From Arthrobacter sp. Soc17.1.1.1 (GTDB lineage Bacteria > Actinomycetota > Actinomycetes > Actinomycetales > Micrococcaceae), in the NCBI RefSeq assembly GCF_036867195.1, contig NZ_JBAJII010000001.1, positions 1,736,001 through 1,800,000 on the forward strand: a stretch of 64,000 nt of DNA, given 5' to 3'. The position numbers and the translations under genes are program-made. The notes under the pieces were generated by a model. The model had not been told where the DNA came from, ran no database searches, and saw only the letters and a list, made by a program, of their open reading frames with translations. Numbering within the stretch: position 1 is the stretch's first letter; each line of letters opens with the position of its first letter. Positions 40,787 through 47,932 of this stretch are shown here, piece by piece.

Positions 40787-40792
40787 TCGGCC

Positions 40793-41143
40793 ATGAAAAG
40801 CAACGGTGGGACGATCGGAGTGTCGATGCTCATCCTCGTCACTCTGGCGTCGTGCGGGGTTCCGCCGGCTTCCATGGACACAACCCCGAGCAGCAGCGCC
40901 GTGCCCTGTCATGGTGCCTATGTTGCTGACGTTGACACGAGTGTCCCAGGGGAGCCAACATTCGGGATGGCCGCCGAGGCGTGGGCCGATTCTGCAATGG
41001 CACCTTCCGGCGCTCCAAGCGGTGGCTGGGACGTTGTAGATGGGTTGACGGTGCGCAGTGGTGACTGGGCTGTCGGTCTGACCCAAACTGTTGGCGGCGG
41101 ATGGGTGGTTTCTGGCTTAGGGTGCGGTATCACGCAGAGCTGA
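40793..41143 (+). CDS. Small lipoprotein
   Basis: A 116-residue protein from ATG at 40793. Signal peptide with the lipobox LASC near residue 20. The mature part is Ser/Gly/Trp-rich with GGWDVVDGLTVRSGDWAVGL and two further cysteines (one near position 39, one near the C-terminus). Surface-attached in a Gram-positive cell. Unknown function. Confidence 0.68.
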   Translation: MKSNGGTIGVSMLILVTLASCGVPPASMDTTPSSSAVPCHGAYVADVDTSVPGEPTFGMAAEAWADSAMAPSGAPSGGWDVVDGLTVRSGDWAVGLTQTVGGGWVVSGLGCGITQS

Positions 41144-41247
41144 GTAGGTTCACTGTCTCCGACAGCCCTGCTCGAAGACGATCGCCTACCATCCATGGGG
41201 GCTGCCGACTCCACCAGCGGCTACCCATGATGGTTGTTGGGGCTGTC

Positions 41248-41694
41248 TCACGCGACGGTATAGATGCTGAACACCGCGGATTGGCGGCACGACGGTGGGA
41301 GCTCCCGAAGCGCCTGATGTTCATCTGTTGTGGCTGTCCCTGCTGAACCTCCAAACGCGTAGCTCTCGTCGATTGTCAATTCGACGAAGTCCAGAACGAC
41401 CACGTTGGGGTCATCTGCGCTGATGACGGTGCCGGCTGGGAACTCAAGGTTGAGCACTTCCCCGTCCGGTCCTTCGCCAACCACGCAGCCCTCCTCAGTC
41501 AGCGAAAGCTTCCCTCTGAAGCCCGCTTCGGGCCCCCACGTGCCGTCGCGTTTCTCGTCAGAGAGAAGAAGTATCCGCACTTCAGGTGGTTCGCCGAAGG
41601 TCGCGGCACCGGGGGCGTTCGGGGACGAACAAGCTGACGCGACGAGAGTGGCCACGACGAGAAGCCCTGCGGTGATGTGCGGCGAGAGCTCCAT
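41248..41694 (-). CDS. Small lipoprotein
   Basis: A 148-residue protein from ATG at 41694. Signal peptide with lipobox VASAC near residue 22. The mature domain has LSLTEEGCVVGEGPDGEVLN and FPAGTVISADDPNVVVLD, like small beta-barrel lipoproteins of Actinobacteria. It converges with the lipoprotein gene at 40793. Function unknown. Confidence 0.7.
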   Translation of the reverse strand: MELSPHITAGLLVVATLVASACSSPNAPGAATFGEPPEVRILLLSDEKRDGTWGPEAGFRGKLSLTEEGCVVGEGPDGEVLNLEFPAGTVISADDPNVVVLDFVELTIDESYAFGGSAGTATTDEHQALRELPPSCRQSAVFSIYTVA

Positions 41695-41885
41695 CGGCTT
41701 CCCTTCTTTCTTTGGGCGATACCAAGAAGTATGTGCCCGCGTTGGCTCTCCGATCTGCATTGCAGGTTCTCGAGGATGATCCGGGTGCGGCAGGCGCTCC
41801 TCGAGTCGTCGGCGCGTGATCCTATCCGGGGTCACCACGCTTCACGCGCCATCGAGTGCTCGACCCACTGCACCTGTGCGACATC

Positions 41886-42272
41886 CTTGGCGCGAAGTGC
41901 GTGCACTCTTTCACATCACCGTGGAATGGGGTGGAGCTCGCTGAGGGCGTCCATGCCCGCACGAACGGTGTCGGCTGCATCCTGATGGACAAGTGGCTCC
42001 TGCAGGTCGAGCGGCGCTGAGCCCTGGCACACGAGCTCCAGCACATCAGGATGGGTCACCGCGGCCACCAGCTGCCGCGCATCGAGCTCGCGGTGCGGGT
42101 CACCGCGGCGCGCCGGCTCATCCCGCTCGAGGACCTTGCCGCCGCGTGCTGCTGGTCGAGGGAGAACCTCTGGGAGCCGGCTGAGGAACTCTGGGTCACG
42201 CCCGAGGTCCGCTGGGACCGGCTCATGCACCTCGACGCGAAGGAACGCGATGTCCTCGACTCCACTGACTGA
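41886..42272 (+). pseudogene. Decayed copy of the ImmA/IrrE-type metallopeptidase
   Basis: Closely similar to 38646-39034. One extra G near 41931 (GAATGGGGTGG for GAATGGGTGG) shifts the frame, and TGA at 42018-42020 replaces the TGC codon for Cys50. The zinc motif (CACGAGCTCCAGCAC) is still present. No usable start is visible. Clearly non-functional. Confidence 0.82.
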
Positions 42273-42383
42273 ACGCGACCAGCACATCTTGACGATGGCC
42301 GGCGCGAGCTACCGGCGCCAGGGCGGACTGGAGAGCGACATCGGGCAGCTGTTCAGCATGACCCCCACCGCGTTCTACCAACG
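42250..42383 (+). pseudogene. Truncated copy of DUF3263
   Basis: Starts like the intact gene at 39012 (MSSTPLTERDQHI) and is identical over 89 bases to 39057-39145, ending at TAFYQR. The C-terminal half is missing; the sequence changes at 42384 to TCGGGCACC, a match to the tRNA end at 40366-40374. Confidence 0.8.
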
Positions 42384-42454
42384 TCGGGCACCGTACCGCC
42401 GACCGGAGACGGAGCCGGTGCCGGCGGCCCCGTTGCGGCTCCGCGCAGCCGGGG

Positions 42455-42460
42455 TACATT
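42455..42460 (+). promoter_or_regulatory. Putative -10 box for a leaderless transcript
   Basis: TACATT lies six bases upstream of the ATG at 42467. No ribosome site is present between them. Confidence 0.45.
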
Positions 42461-42466
42461 GGGCCC

Positions 42467-43489
42467 ATGGCCAGCGAAGCGATGATCCTCGACGTCGAGT
42501 CACCGGACGGACCGCGGGCGGTCCGCCTGTCCAGTCCGTCCCGCGTCCTCTGGCCCCAGGCCGGCCTGACGAAGCTCGACCTCGCCCGGTACCTCCTCGA
42601 CGTCGCCCCGGCGTTCCTGACCGCCAACGGCGACCGGCCGGTCTCGCTCCAGCGCTTCGGCGGCGACGTCGACGGCGAGCACTTCTTCAGCAAGAACCCG
42701 CCCAAGGGTGCGCCCGACTACGTCCGCAGCGTCACGGTCACCTACCCCAGCGGCCGCTCGCACCCCCAGCTGGTGCTGGACGAACCCGCCGCAGCCGTCT
42801 GGGCGATCCAGATGAACACCGTGGTCTTCCACCCCTGGGCCTCCCGCGCGGGCGCCCCCGATCTGCCCGACGAACTGCGGATCGACCTCGACCCGCAGCC
42901 AGGCACCACCTTCGCGGACGTCGTCGCCGCCGCGCACGAGCTCCGCGCGGTACTCGGCGAGGCCGGCCTGGTGGGCTTCGTGAAGACCTCGGGCAACCGC
43001 GGCCTGCACGTGTTCGCGCCCATCGCACCCGTCCACGAGTTCCTCGAGGTACGCCGCGCCGTCATCGCCGCGGCGCGGGAGCTCGAGCGCCGCATGCCGG
43101 AGGCCGTGACGACGGCGTGGTGGAAGGAGGAGCGCGGAGCGCGCATCTTCGTGGACTACAACCAGGCCAACCGCGACCGCACCATGGCCGGCGCCTACAG
43201 CCCGCGGGCCCTGCCGCACGCGCCCGTGTCCTGCCCCGTCAGCTGGGACGAACTGGACGGCGTCGACCCCGCAGCCCTCACCATCGCCACCGTGCCGGAG
43301 CGGCTGCGCAGCCTCGGCGACCCATGGGAGCACCTCCACGCCGAGCCAGGCAGCATCGACGTACTGCATGCGTGGTGGGACCGGGACGTGGAGAACGGCC
43401 TCGGCGAGCTGCCCTTCCCGCCGGACTTCCCGAAGATGCCCGGCGAGCCGATGAGGGTGCAGCCGAGCCGAGCACGGAACCGCGCCTGA
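42467..43489 (+). CDS. LigD-type DNA polymerase/primase domain protein
   Basis: A 340-residue protein of the archaeo-eukaryotic primase fold as in the LigD polymerase domain. Metal-binding acidic pair in LRIDLDPQPG (near residue 138), KTSGNRGLHVFAPI (about 170) and the basic VDYNQANRDRTMAGAYSPR. These enzymes fill gaps in bacterial non-homologous end joining and repair. No ligase or phosphoesterase domain is fused and no Ku gene is in view, so it resembles the stand-alone PolD/PrimC-type proteins of mycobacteria. It starts shortly after the decayed DUF3263 copy. Confidence 0.88.
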   Translation: MASEAMILDVESPDGPRAVRLSSPSRVLWPQAGLTKLDLARYLLDVAPAFLTANGDRPVSLQRFGGDVDGEHFFSKNPPKGAPDYVRSVTVTYPSGRSHPQLVLDEPAAAVWAIQMNTVVFHPWASRAGAPDLPDELRIDLDPQPGTTFADVVAAAHELRAVLGEAGLVGFVKTSGNRGLHVFAPIAPVHEFLEVRRAVIAAARELERRMPEAVTTAWWKEERGARIFVDYNQANRDRTMAGAYSPRALPHAPVSCPVSWDELDGVDPAALTIATVPERLRSLGDPWEHLHAEPGSIDVLHAWWDRDVENGLGELPFPPDFPKMPGEPMRVQPSRARNRA

Positions 43490-43657
43490 TCCCAGCCGTC
43501 CTGCCCGCTGTCCTGCCCGCTGTCAACGCTCCGCCCCGGATCGGGCGGCCCTGCGGGTCGCCGTCCTGCTTTGGTAGAACAGGAAGGACCGTTGCCGCGC
43601 CCGGCAGGAGCCGGGCCTGACTCCGCGCCGGCCCCGTGCCCGGCCGCTGGGAGAGCC

Positions 43658-44278
43658 ATGAAGAAGAGCCTGCTGTCAGCCACCGTCCTGGTGCTCCTCG
43701 TGACGGGCTGCGGCGGTAACCCCGCCACCGGCCCCGAGCCCGCCGGCCCCACCCCGAACCCCGCCGAGACCGCGACGGAGCAGGCCGCGGCGCCGTCGGA
43801 CGCCCCCTCGGTCGAGGGCCTCGCCGACGCCAACAGCGGTACCTTCGCGTTCCTCCTCGACGCAGCGAAGGGGGAGATCGTGCTGCCCGCCGAGGCGCCC
43901 GAGGAGGTCGAGGGCCTGCGGACCCAGCTCGGCGCGGACCCGGTGACCTACGCGCTCGTCACCGTGCAGAACCCGGAAGGCGGGTCCACGCTCGACCTCG
44001 AGACCGTCACGGTGTCCACCCCGGAGGGCCAGGACCTGGAGCTCCGCCCGGCGTCCACCGTCATCGAGGAGTGGGGCGCGGCGGCGAACGGCGGGGAGTC
44101 CTCGCCCGACGTCGTAGGCCTCGTCGAGCAGTACAGCGGAGGGGCCCTGCCGGGTCAGACCAGCGAGCTCCTCATGATCGGCGGGTTCCCCGAGGTGCCG
44201 GACATCGTGCGCACGGTGACCGTGCAGCCGACGGGCGGGGGAGAGCCGGTGGAGGCCACCGTCCGGCCCGAGTCCTAG
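43658..44278 (+). CDS. Lipoprotein of unknown function
   Basis: A 206-residue protein from ATG at 43658. Signal peptide with lipobox LVTGC near residue 19, then a Pro/Thr/Ala-rich linker and a beta-rich domain with DLETVTVSTPEGQDLELRPA. Probably anchored outside the membrane; its domain may bind ligand or protein. Family not recognised. Confidence 0.78.
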   Translation: MKKSLLSATVLVLLVTGCGGNPATGPEPAGPTPNPAETATEQAAAPSDAPSVEGLADANSGTFAFLLDAAKGEIVLPAEAPEEVEGLRTQLGADPVTYALVTVQNPEGGSTLDLETVTVSTPEGQDLELRPASTVIEEWGAAANGGESSPDVVGLVEQYSGGALPGQTSELLMIGGFPEVPDIVRTVTVQPTGGGEPVEATVRPES

Positions 44279-44315
44279 GTTCCCTTCCCGGCCGCTGAGG
44301 CGGCATGCGCCGGAG

Positions 44316-44321
44316 TAAAGT
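44316..44321 (+). promoter_or_regulatory. Putative -10 box for a leaderless transcript
   Basis: TAAAGT lies seven bases upstream of the ATG at 44329. Confidence 0.4.
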
Positions 44322-44328
44322 TGGCCCC

Positions 44329-44712
44329 ATGCCGAGCACCGAGCACTCCCGCACCGCGGTCGTCATCGAGGACGACGATGACGTCCGCGACCTGCTGCAC
44401 ACCGTGCTGACCGGAACGGGGTTCCGTGTCCACACGGCGCCGGCGGGGCTCGCCGGCGTGGAGATGGTCCGGCGCCTGATGCCGGACGTGGTCACGCTCG
44501 ATGTGGGGCTGCCGGACATCGACGGCTTCGAGGTGGCAGAGAGGATCCGCCGCTTCTCCACGACCTTCATCGTCATGCTGACCGCGAGGGCGGACCCGTC
44601 GGACGAGAAGCGCGGGCTCGATGCCGGAGCGGACCGCTATATGCGCAAACCCTTCCGGCCCGCCGACCTGCGCCGGCACATCCAGGAAGGCACGAGGACG
44701 GCCGACGCCTGA
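44329..44712 (+). CDS. Receiver-only response regulator
   Basis: A 127-residue single receiver domain. The acidic pocket is EDDDD (14-18), the phospho-acceptor D58 in VTLDVGLPD, the switch Thr in MLTAR and the lysine in MRKPF. No output domain follows, and no sensor kinase is nearby. Such proteins act by protein contact or in phosphorelays. Confidence 0.85.
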   Translation: MPSTEHSRTAVVIEDDDDVRDLLHTVLTGTGFRVHTAPAGLAGVEMVRRLMPDVVTLDVGLPDIDGFEVAERIRRFSTTFIVMLTARADPSDEKRGLDAGADRYMRKPFRPADLRRHIQEGTRTADA

Positions 44713-44741
44713 CGCGCGGGCCGGGGCGGTCGGTGACGCGA

Positions 44742-45233
44742 TCAGTGCGAGTGCGCGCCCGCGCTGGTCTCCAGCTCCGGCGCGATGACGGCGTCGGACA
44801 CCAGACCCGTGACCAGCGAGTAGACGCCCTTGTGCAGATAGTCCACCGCCTTCTCGCCGAAGGGCCACAGGCGCGGGGCGGCCCCTGCTCCCGTCGCGTT
44901 CTCGAGCGTCTGGTCGAACGCGAGGCGCACCACCGCATGGGCCGCGGTGGCGGACGGCCCCCTGATGCCCGTCACGGACCAGACGCCCCTGAGCGCCCCG
45001 AGCGTGGCGCCGGTCAGCCAGTGCATCGCATGGTTCCAGACCGGGTACAGCACCGTGTTGCTGGTGGGCCGGCCGAACAGGGTGCGCAGCGTCCGCCCGG
45101 GGATGTGCGAGTCGGGGCGGTGCGTGAGGCGCTGCTCCAGGAGCTCGCCGGCGGTCATGGCGGCCGTGCCGAGGAGGCCGACCGCCGCTCCGCGCAGTGC
45201 TGCCCGCGCCAGGGCGGGCCAGCGCTCGGCCAC
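44742..45233 (-). CDS. Putative membrane-associated protein
   Basis: A 163-residue protein. The first ~35 residues contain ALRGAAVGLLGTAAMTAGEL, one membrane-prone helix; others around 70-90 and 133-150 could also embed. The sequence YPVWNHAMHWLTGATLGALR has His residues suited to metal or heme, but that is speculative. It converges with the receiver gene and overlaps the lipoprotein gene by one base. Confidence 0.68.
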   Translation of the reverse strand: MAERWPALARAALRGAAVGLLGTAAMTAGELLEQRLTHRPDSHIPGRTLRTLFGRPTSNTVLYPVWNHAMHWLTGATLGALRGVWSVTGIRGPSATAAHAVVRLAFDQTLENATGAGAAPRLWPFGEKAVDYLHKGVYSLVTGLVSDAVIAPELETSAGAHSH

Positions 45234-45412
45234 TAGTCGTCTTCCCCGCGGGCGTCGTCGCCGAGATCCGTGTCGATCCCGTTGTTGTCGTCGTAGTTCC
45301 CGGTGTCGGTGCCGGAGTTGTCGCTGTCCTGGTTGCCGAGGTCGCAGCCGCCGAGGAAGAGGCTACCGGCGGCGAGGAGGGCGGCGAGGGTCTTCAGCTT
45401 CTTGTCAGCCAT
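45233..45412 (-). CDS. Very small acidic lipoprotein
   Basis: A 59-residue protein from ATG at 45412 with signal peptide and lipobox LGGC near residue 23. The mature 37 residues are mostly Asp/Asn/Gly/Ser. Similar tiny acidic lipoproteins occur in Arthrobacter-type genomes; function unknown. Confidence 0.65.
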   Translation of the reverse strand: MADKKLKTLAALLAAGSLFLGGCDLGNQDSDNSGTDTGNYDDNNGIDTDLGDDARGEDD

Positions 45413-45543
45413 GATTCCGTTCCGAGGGTGCTCGATCGTCGGGCGCCGGTTCCGGCGTCCTCCTCCACGGTAGGCAGGGCGCGGAAGCCGGGCAACCGGG
45501 CGCCCGGAGCCCTGCAGGGCTTGCAATCGCGGTCCAGGTTCCG

Positions 45544-45774
45544 GTGGAAGTGCCCGTGCGCCTTCGTGCCGGTGTCGTCCTGGAAACCAACGGGCAGGTG
45601 GTGCAGGTCGTCTCCGGCGTCGGGGCGAGCAACCCACTCGACCTCGGCCCGCTGGGGCGGGAGCTTGAACGGCTGCCGGCCCCGCTGCAGCGGCAGATGC
45701 GCGCCGAGATCCACGCCCGTCGCCTGATCACCCTCACCGGACTCATCGAACTGGTGTTCTTCGAATTCCGATGA
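45544..45774 (+). CDS. Small protein of unknown function
   Basis: A 76-residue frame from GTG at 45544 reads VEVPVRLRAGVVLETNGQVV and ERLPAPLQRQMRAEIHARRL, ending with TLTGLIELVFFEFR. The pattern looks protein-like. The opposite strand also has an open frame, so the call is moderate. Confidence 0.5.
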   Translation: MEVPVRLRAGVVLETNGQVVQVVSGVGASNPLDLGPLGRELERLPAPLQRQMRAEIHARRLITLTGLIELVFFEFR

Positions 45775-45849
45775 CGCTCCCCATCGTGATGAGCCACTTC
45801 TCCAGTGGAGTCAGCGCCGTGGACTGCGGTCGGAAGCGACTCCGGGGCG

Positions 45850-46272
45850 TCACTCGTTGGTGGGCCGTCGGCGTTGCCGCTTGATCGCGGATCGCTGTTG
45901 CTTGTTCGCGACCCGGCGACGCTCCGAGCCACGCGTGGGACGGGTCGCGCGGCGCGGCGCGGGCGGATGGGCAAGTGCGGCGACCACGATGTCGCGGAGC
46001 GCTTGGAGAGCGATTTCGCGGTTGCGCAACTGGGACCGCTGCTCCGACACAGTCACCGTGATCGATCCCGACGCGTTGTTTCGGGGAAGTCGGTGGACGA
46101 TTCGCGTCCGTTGCTCATCGCTTAGCGCCGAGGACTCCGCTGCCATCCAGGTGAGTTGTACTCGACTGTCAGACGTGTTGACGTGCTGTCCTCCAGGCCC
46201 CGAGGACCTCGAGAACTTCCACTGCAACTCGGATGCCGGAATCATCAGGTCCGCCGTCACTTCGAGATCCAC
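45850..46272 (-). CDS. arfB: Peptidyl-tRNA hydrolase ArfB (ribosome rescue)
   Basis: A 140-residue protein from GTG at 46272. The catalytic GGQ is at 27-29 in SSGPGGQHVNTSDSRVQL, and the C-terminus is a basic tail (RRVANKQQRSAIKRQRRRP) that enters the mRNA channel. This is the RF2-like rescue factor that frees stalled ribosomes without a stop codon. Length is normal for ArfB/YaeJ. Confidence 0.9.
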   Translation of the reverse strand: MDLEVTADLMIPASELQWKFSRSSGPGGQHVNTSDSRVQLTWMAAESSALSDEQRTRIVHRLPRNNASGSITVTVSEQRSQLRNREIALQALRDIVVAALAHPPAPRRATRPTRGSERRRVANKQQRSAIKRQRRRPTNE

Positions 46273-46630
46273 AGAGCAAGCGTGGCATACCTCGCTGGGC
46301 AGACATCCATCACCAAGGTGATTTGCCCAGGTTTCGACGCGCCGCGCAGCTTCGACTGGAGGTGTGCTGTGCCAACCGCATGGCCGAGGACCTGGGACCC
46401 GGCCGAGAGCGGCGCAGTAGCTCGGCCCCTGCTGGGTACTTGGTGTCCTGCTGTGCGAGGCGGGCCAGGTGCTCATGCGACACGGCGCCGAGGGGACGCT
46501 GGTCGGCGTTGGTGAGGAGGCTGTAGGCGAGGACCGCTGCCGGGTCCTGTGCTCCGTCGACCGCGCGCAGGTGCCCGGTGTCGGTGTGCTGTCCGTGCCC
46601 GTTGCCGGCACGGATGCCACTGGTGCCGGC
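46273..46630. other. Gap with possible gene remnant
   Basis: No gene with a proper start is visible over about 360 bases. On the minus strand one frame (about 46310-46630) reads AQDPAAVLAYSLLTNADQRP and VSHEHLARLAQQDTKYPAGA, which looks like former coding sequence and has no ATG; it may be a worn fragment. Confidence 0.4.
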
Positions 46631-47932
46631 CTAGCCGCTTCCCGGCAGGACACCGTAGCGCTGCATCAGCCAATCCAGGTTGTTCTGCAGCCCCGCCTTC
46701 CAGGCCTCCCACGTGTGGCCGCCGGGCACGGTCTGCAGCTGGACGTCCACGCCGGCCTTCTGGAGCGCGGCGGCCACCTCCTCACCCTGCGGCCGGTAGA
46801 AGCTGTCGTCGGCGCCGACGGTCACGATGCCCGCCGTGCCGGGGAAGGTCTTGGTCCTGACGACGTCGAGCGGGTTCTGCGCGGCGAAGGCGGCCGCATC
46901 GCCGGAGAAGTAGTTGCTGATGAGGGCGTCCTGCCCGGCGTCGATGGTCGGTCGGTCCTCGCCCGAGATGTCGAGGAACGTCGGGTAGACGCCGGGGTGC
47001 CCGAAGGCGAGGGTCAAGGAGCAGGTGCCGCCGTAGGAGAACCCACCGATCGCCCGGTCGGTGTCCGCATGGGAGCCGGCCCCGAGCGTGGACTCCACCC
47101 AGGCCGGCACATCCTCCGCGAGGTAGGTGCCGGCGCGGCCGTAGTTACTGTCCAGGCACAGGGACGGCGTCGGTCCCGTACTGGCGGCGGCATCGGGCAG
47201 GACGGCGATCGGCGCCAGCCCCTTGTGCGCGGCGGCGTAGGCGTCCAGGACCGCGGGGAGCTGACCGCCGGTGATCCAGTCCTGCGGCCCGCCCGGGTCC
47301 CCGTGGATCAGCACCAGGACGGGGACGATCGCGGGGGAGGAGGCGAGGTAGGCCGGGGGCAGGTAGACGTACGCGGGCCCCGCGTCCACGCCGGACGCGG
47401 TTCCCGGGATCGTCGTCCGGTACACCTTCCCCGTCGAGGGCATGTCGGACGGCGGGGACCAGTCCGCCAGGGTGGTGAGCGGTCCCGGGGCCTTCGGCGC
47501 GTCGACCGTGCCGAGCTCGGGGATGTCGGTGTCGCCGGTCGCCGCCCGCAGGGTGGGGAAGGAGCCGTAGTAGGCGTTGATGCTCCCCGCCACGGCGGTG
47601 ATGATCAGGACGGGCGCGACGACGGTCAGGCACCGCTGCCACCAGCGGGGGAAGGCCGCGAACCTGCGGACGGCGAGCGCCCCACCGGCGATCGCGAGCC
47701 CGCCGAGCAGGTAGAACCAGAAGGGCTGCGGCGCGCCCCACAGATTCAGCACCACCTCGGTCCCGAGCCAGAGGGCCAGGCCGCCGACCGCCCCGACCAG
47801 CAGGCACGGCACCACCGAGCGGACCAGGTACCTCCACGGCCCGGAGGCGAGCCACAGGAGCGCGGCGCCGGCAAGGACGGCGAACACGAGCGGCGCGGGT
47901 CCGTCGACGAGATCCCAGTCGAGCGGGTTCAC
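46631..47932 (-). CDS. Membrane-anchored alpha/beta-hydrolase (esterase family)
   Basis: A 433-residue protein from GTG at 47932, which overlaps the upstream stop (GTGA). The first ~140 residues have about four transmembrane helices. The catalytic domain has the nucleophile Ser in GGFSYGGTC, an HGDPGG oxyanion segment and the final His in PGGHTWEAW, as in the Fes/esterase-D group. The active site is expected outside the membrane. Coupling to the DUF2156 synthase suggests a shared role, perhaps lipid or cell-envelope ester turnover. Confidence 0.82.
   Translation of the reverse strand: MNPLDWDLVDGPAPLVFAVLAGAALLWLASGPWRYLVRSVVPCLLVGAVGGLALWLGTEVVLNLWGAPQPFWFYLLGGLAIAGGALAVRRFAAFPRWWQRCLTVVAPVLIITAVAGSINAYYGSFPTLRAATGDTDIPELGTVDAPKAPGPLTTLADWSPPSDMPSTGKVYRTTIPGTASGVDAGPAYVYLPPAYLASSPAIVPVLVLIHGDPGGPQDWITGGQLPAVLDAYAAAHKGLAPIAVLPDAAASTGPTPSLCLDSNYGRAGTYLAEDVPAWVESTLGAGSHADTDRAIGGFSYGGTCSLTLAFGHPGVYPTFLDISGEDRPTIDAGQDALISNYFSGDAAAFAAQNPLDVVRTKTFPGTAGIVTVGADDSFYRPQGEEVAAALQKAGVDVQLQTVPGGHTWEAWKAGLQNNLDWLMQRYGVLPGSG

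Larger units (their letters stand above)
40218..40792. other. Non-coding junction region
   Basis: About 575 bases without an intact gene. It contains an inverted repeat (40239-40261), a tRNA 3'-end fragment (40351-40374) and pieces of a tyrosine integrase (40459-40664). It looks like an element boundary. Confidence 0.65.

Noticed and set aside
45394..45714. 106-codon minus-strand open frame opposite 45544-45774
   Set aside because: It overlaps the small lipoprotein promoter area and reads as Arg/Pro/Gly-rich text; the plus-strand frame is more protein-like.
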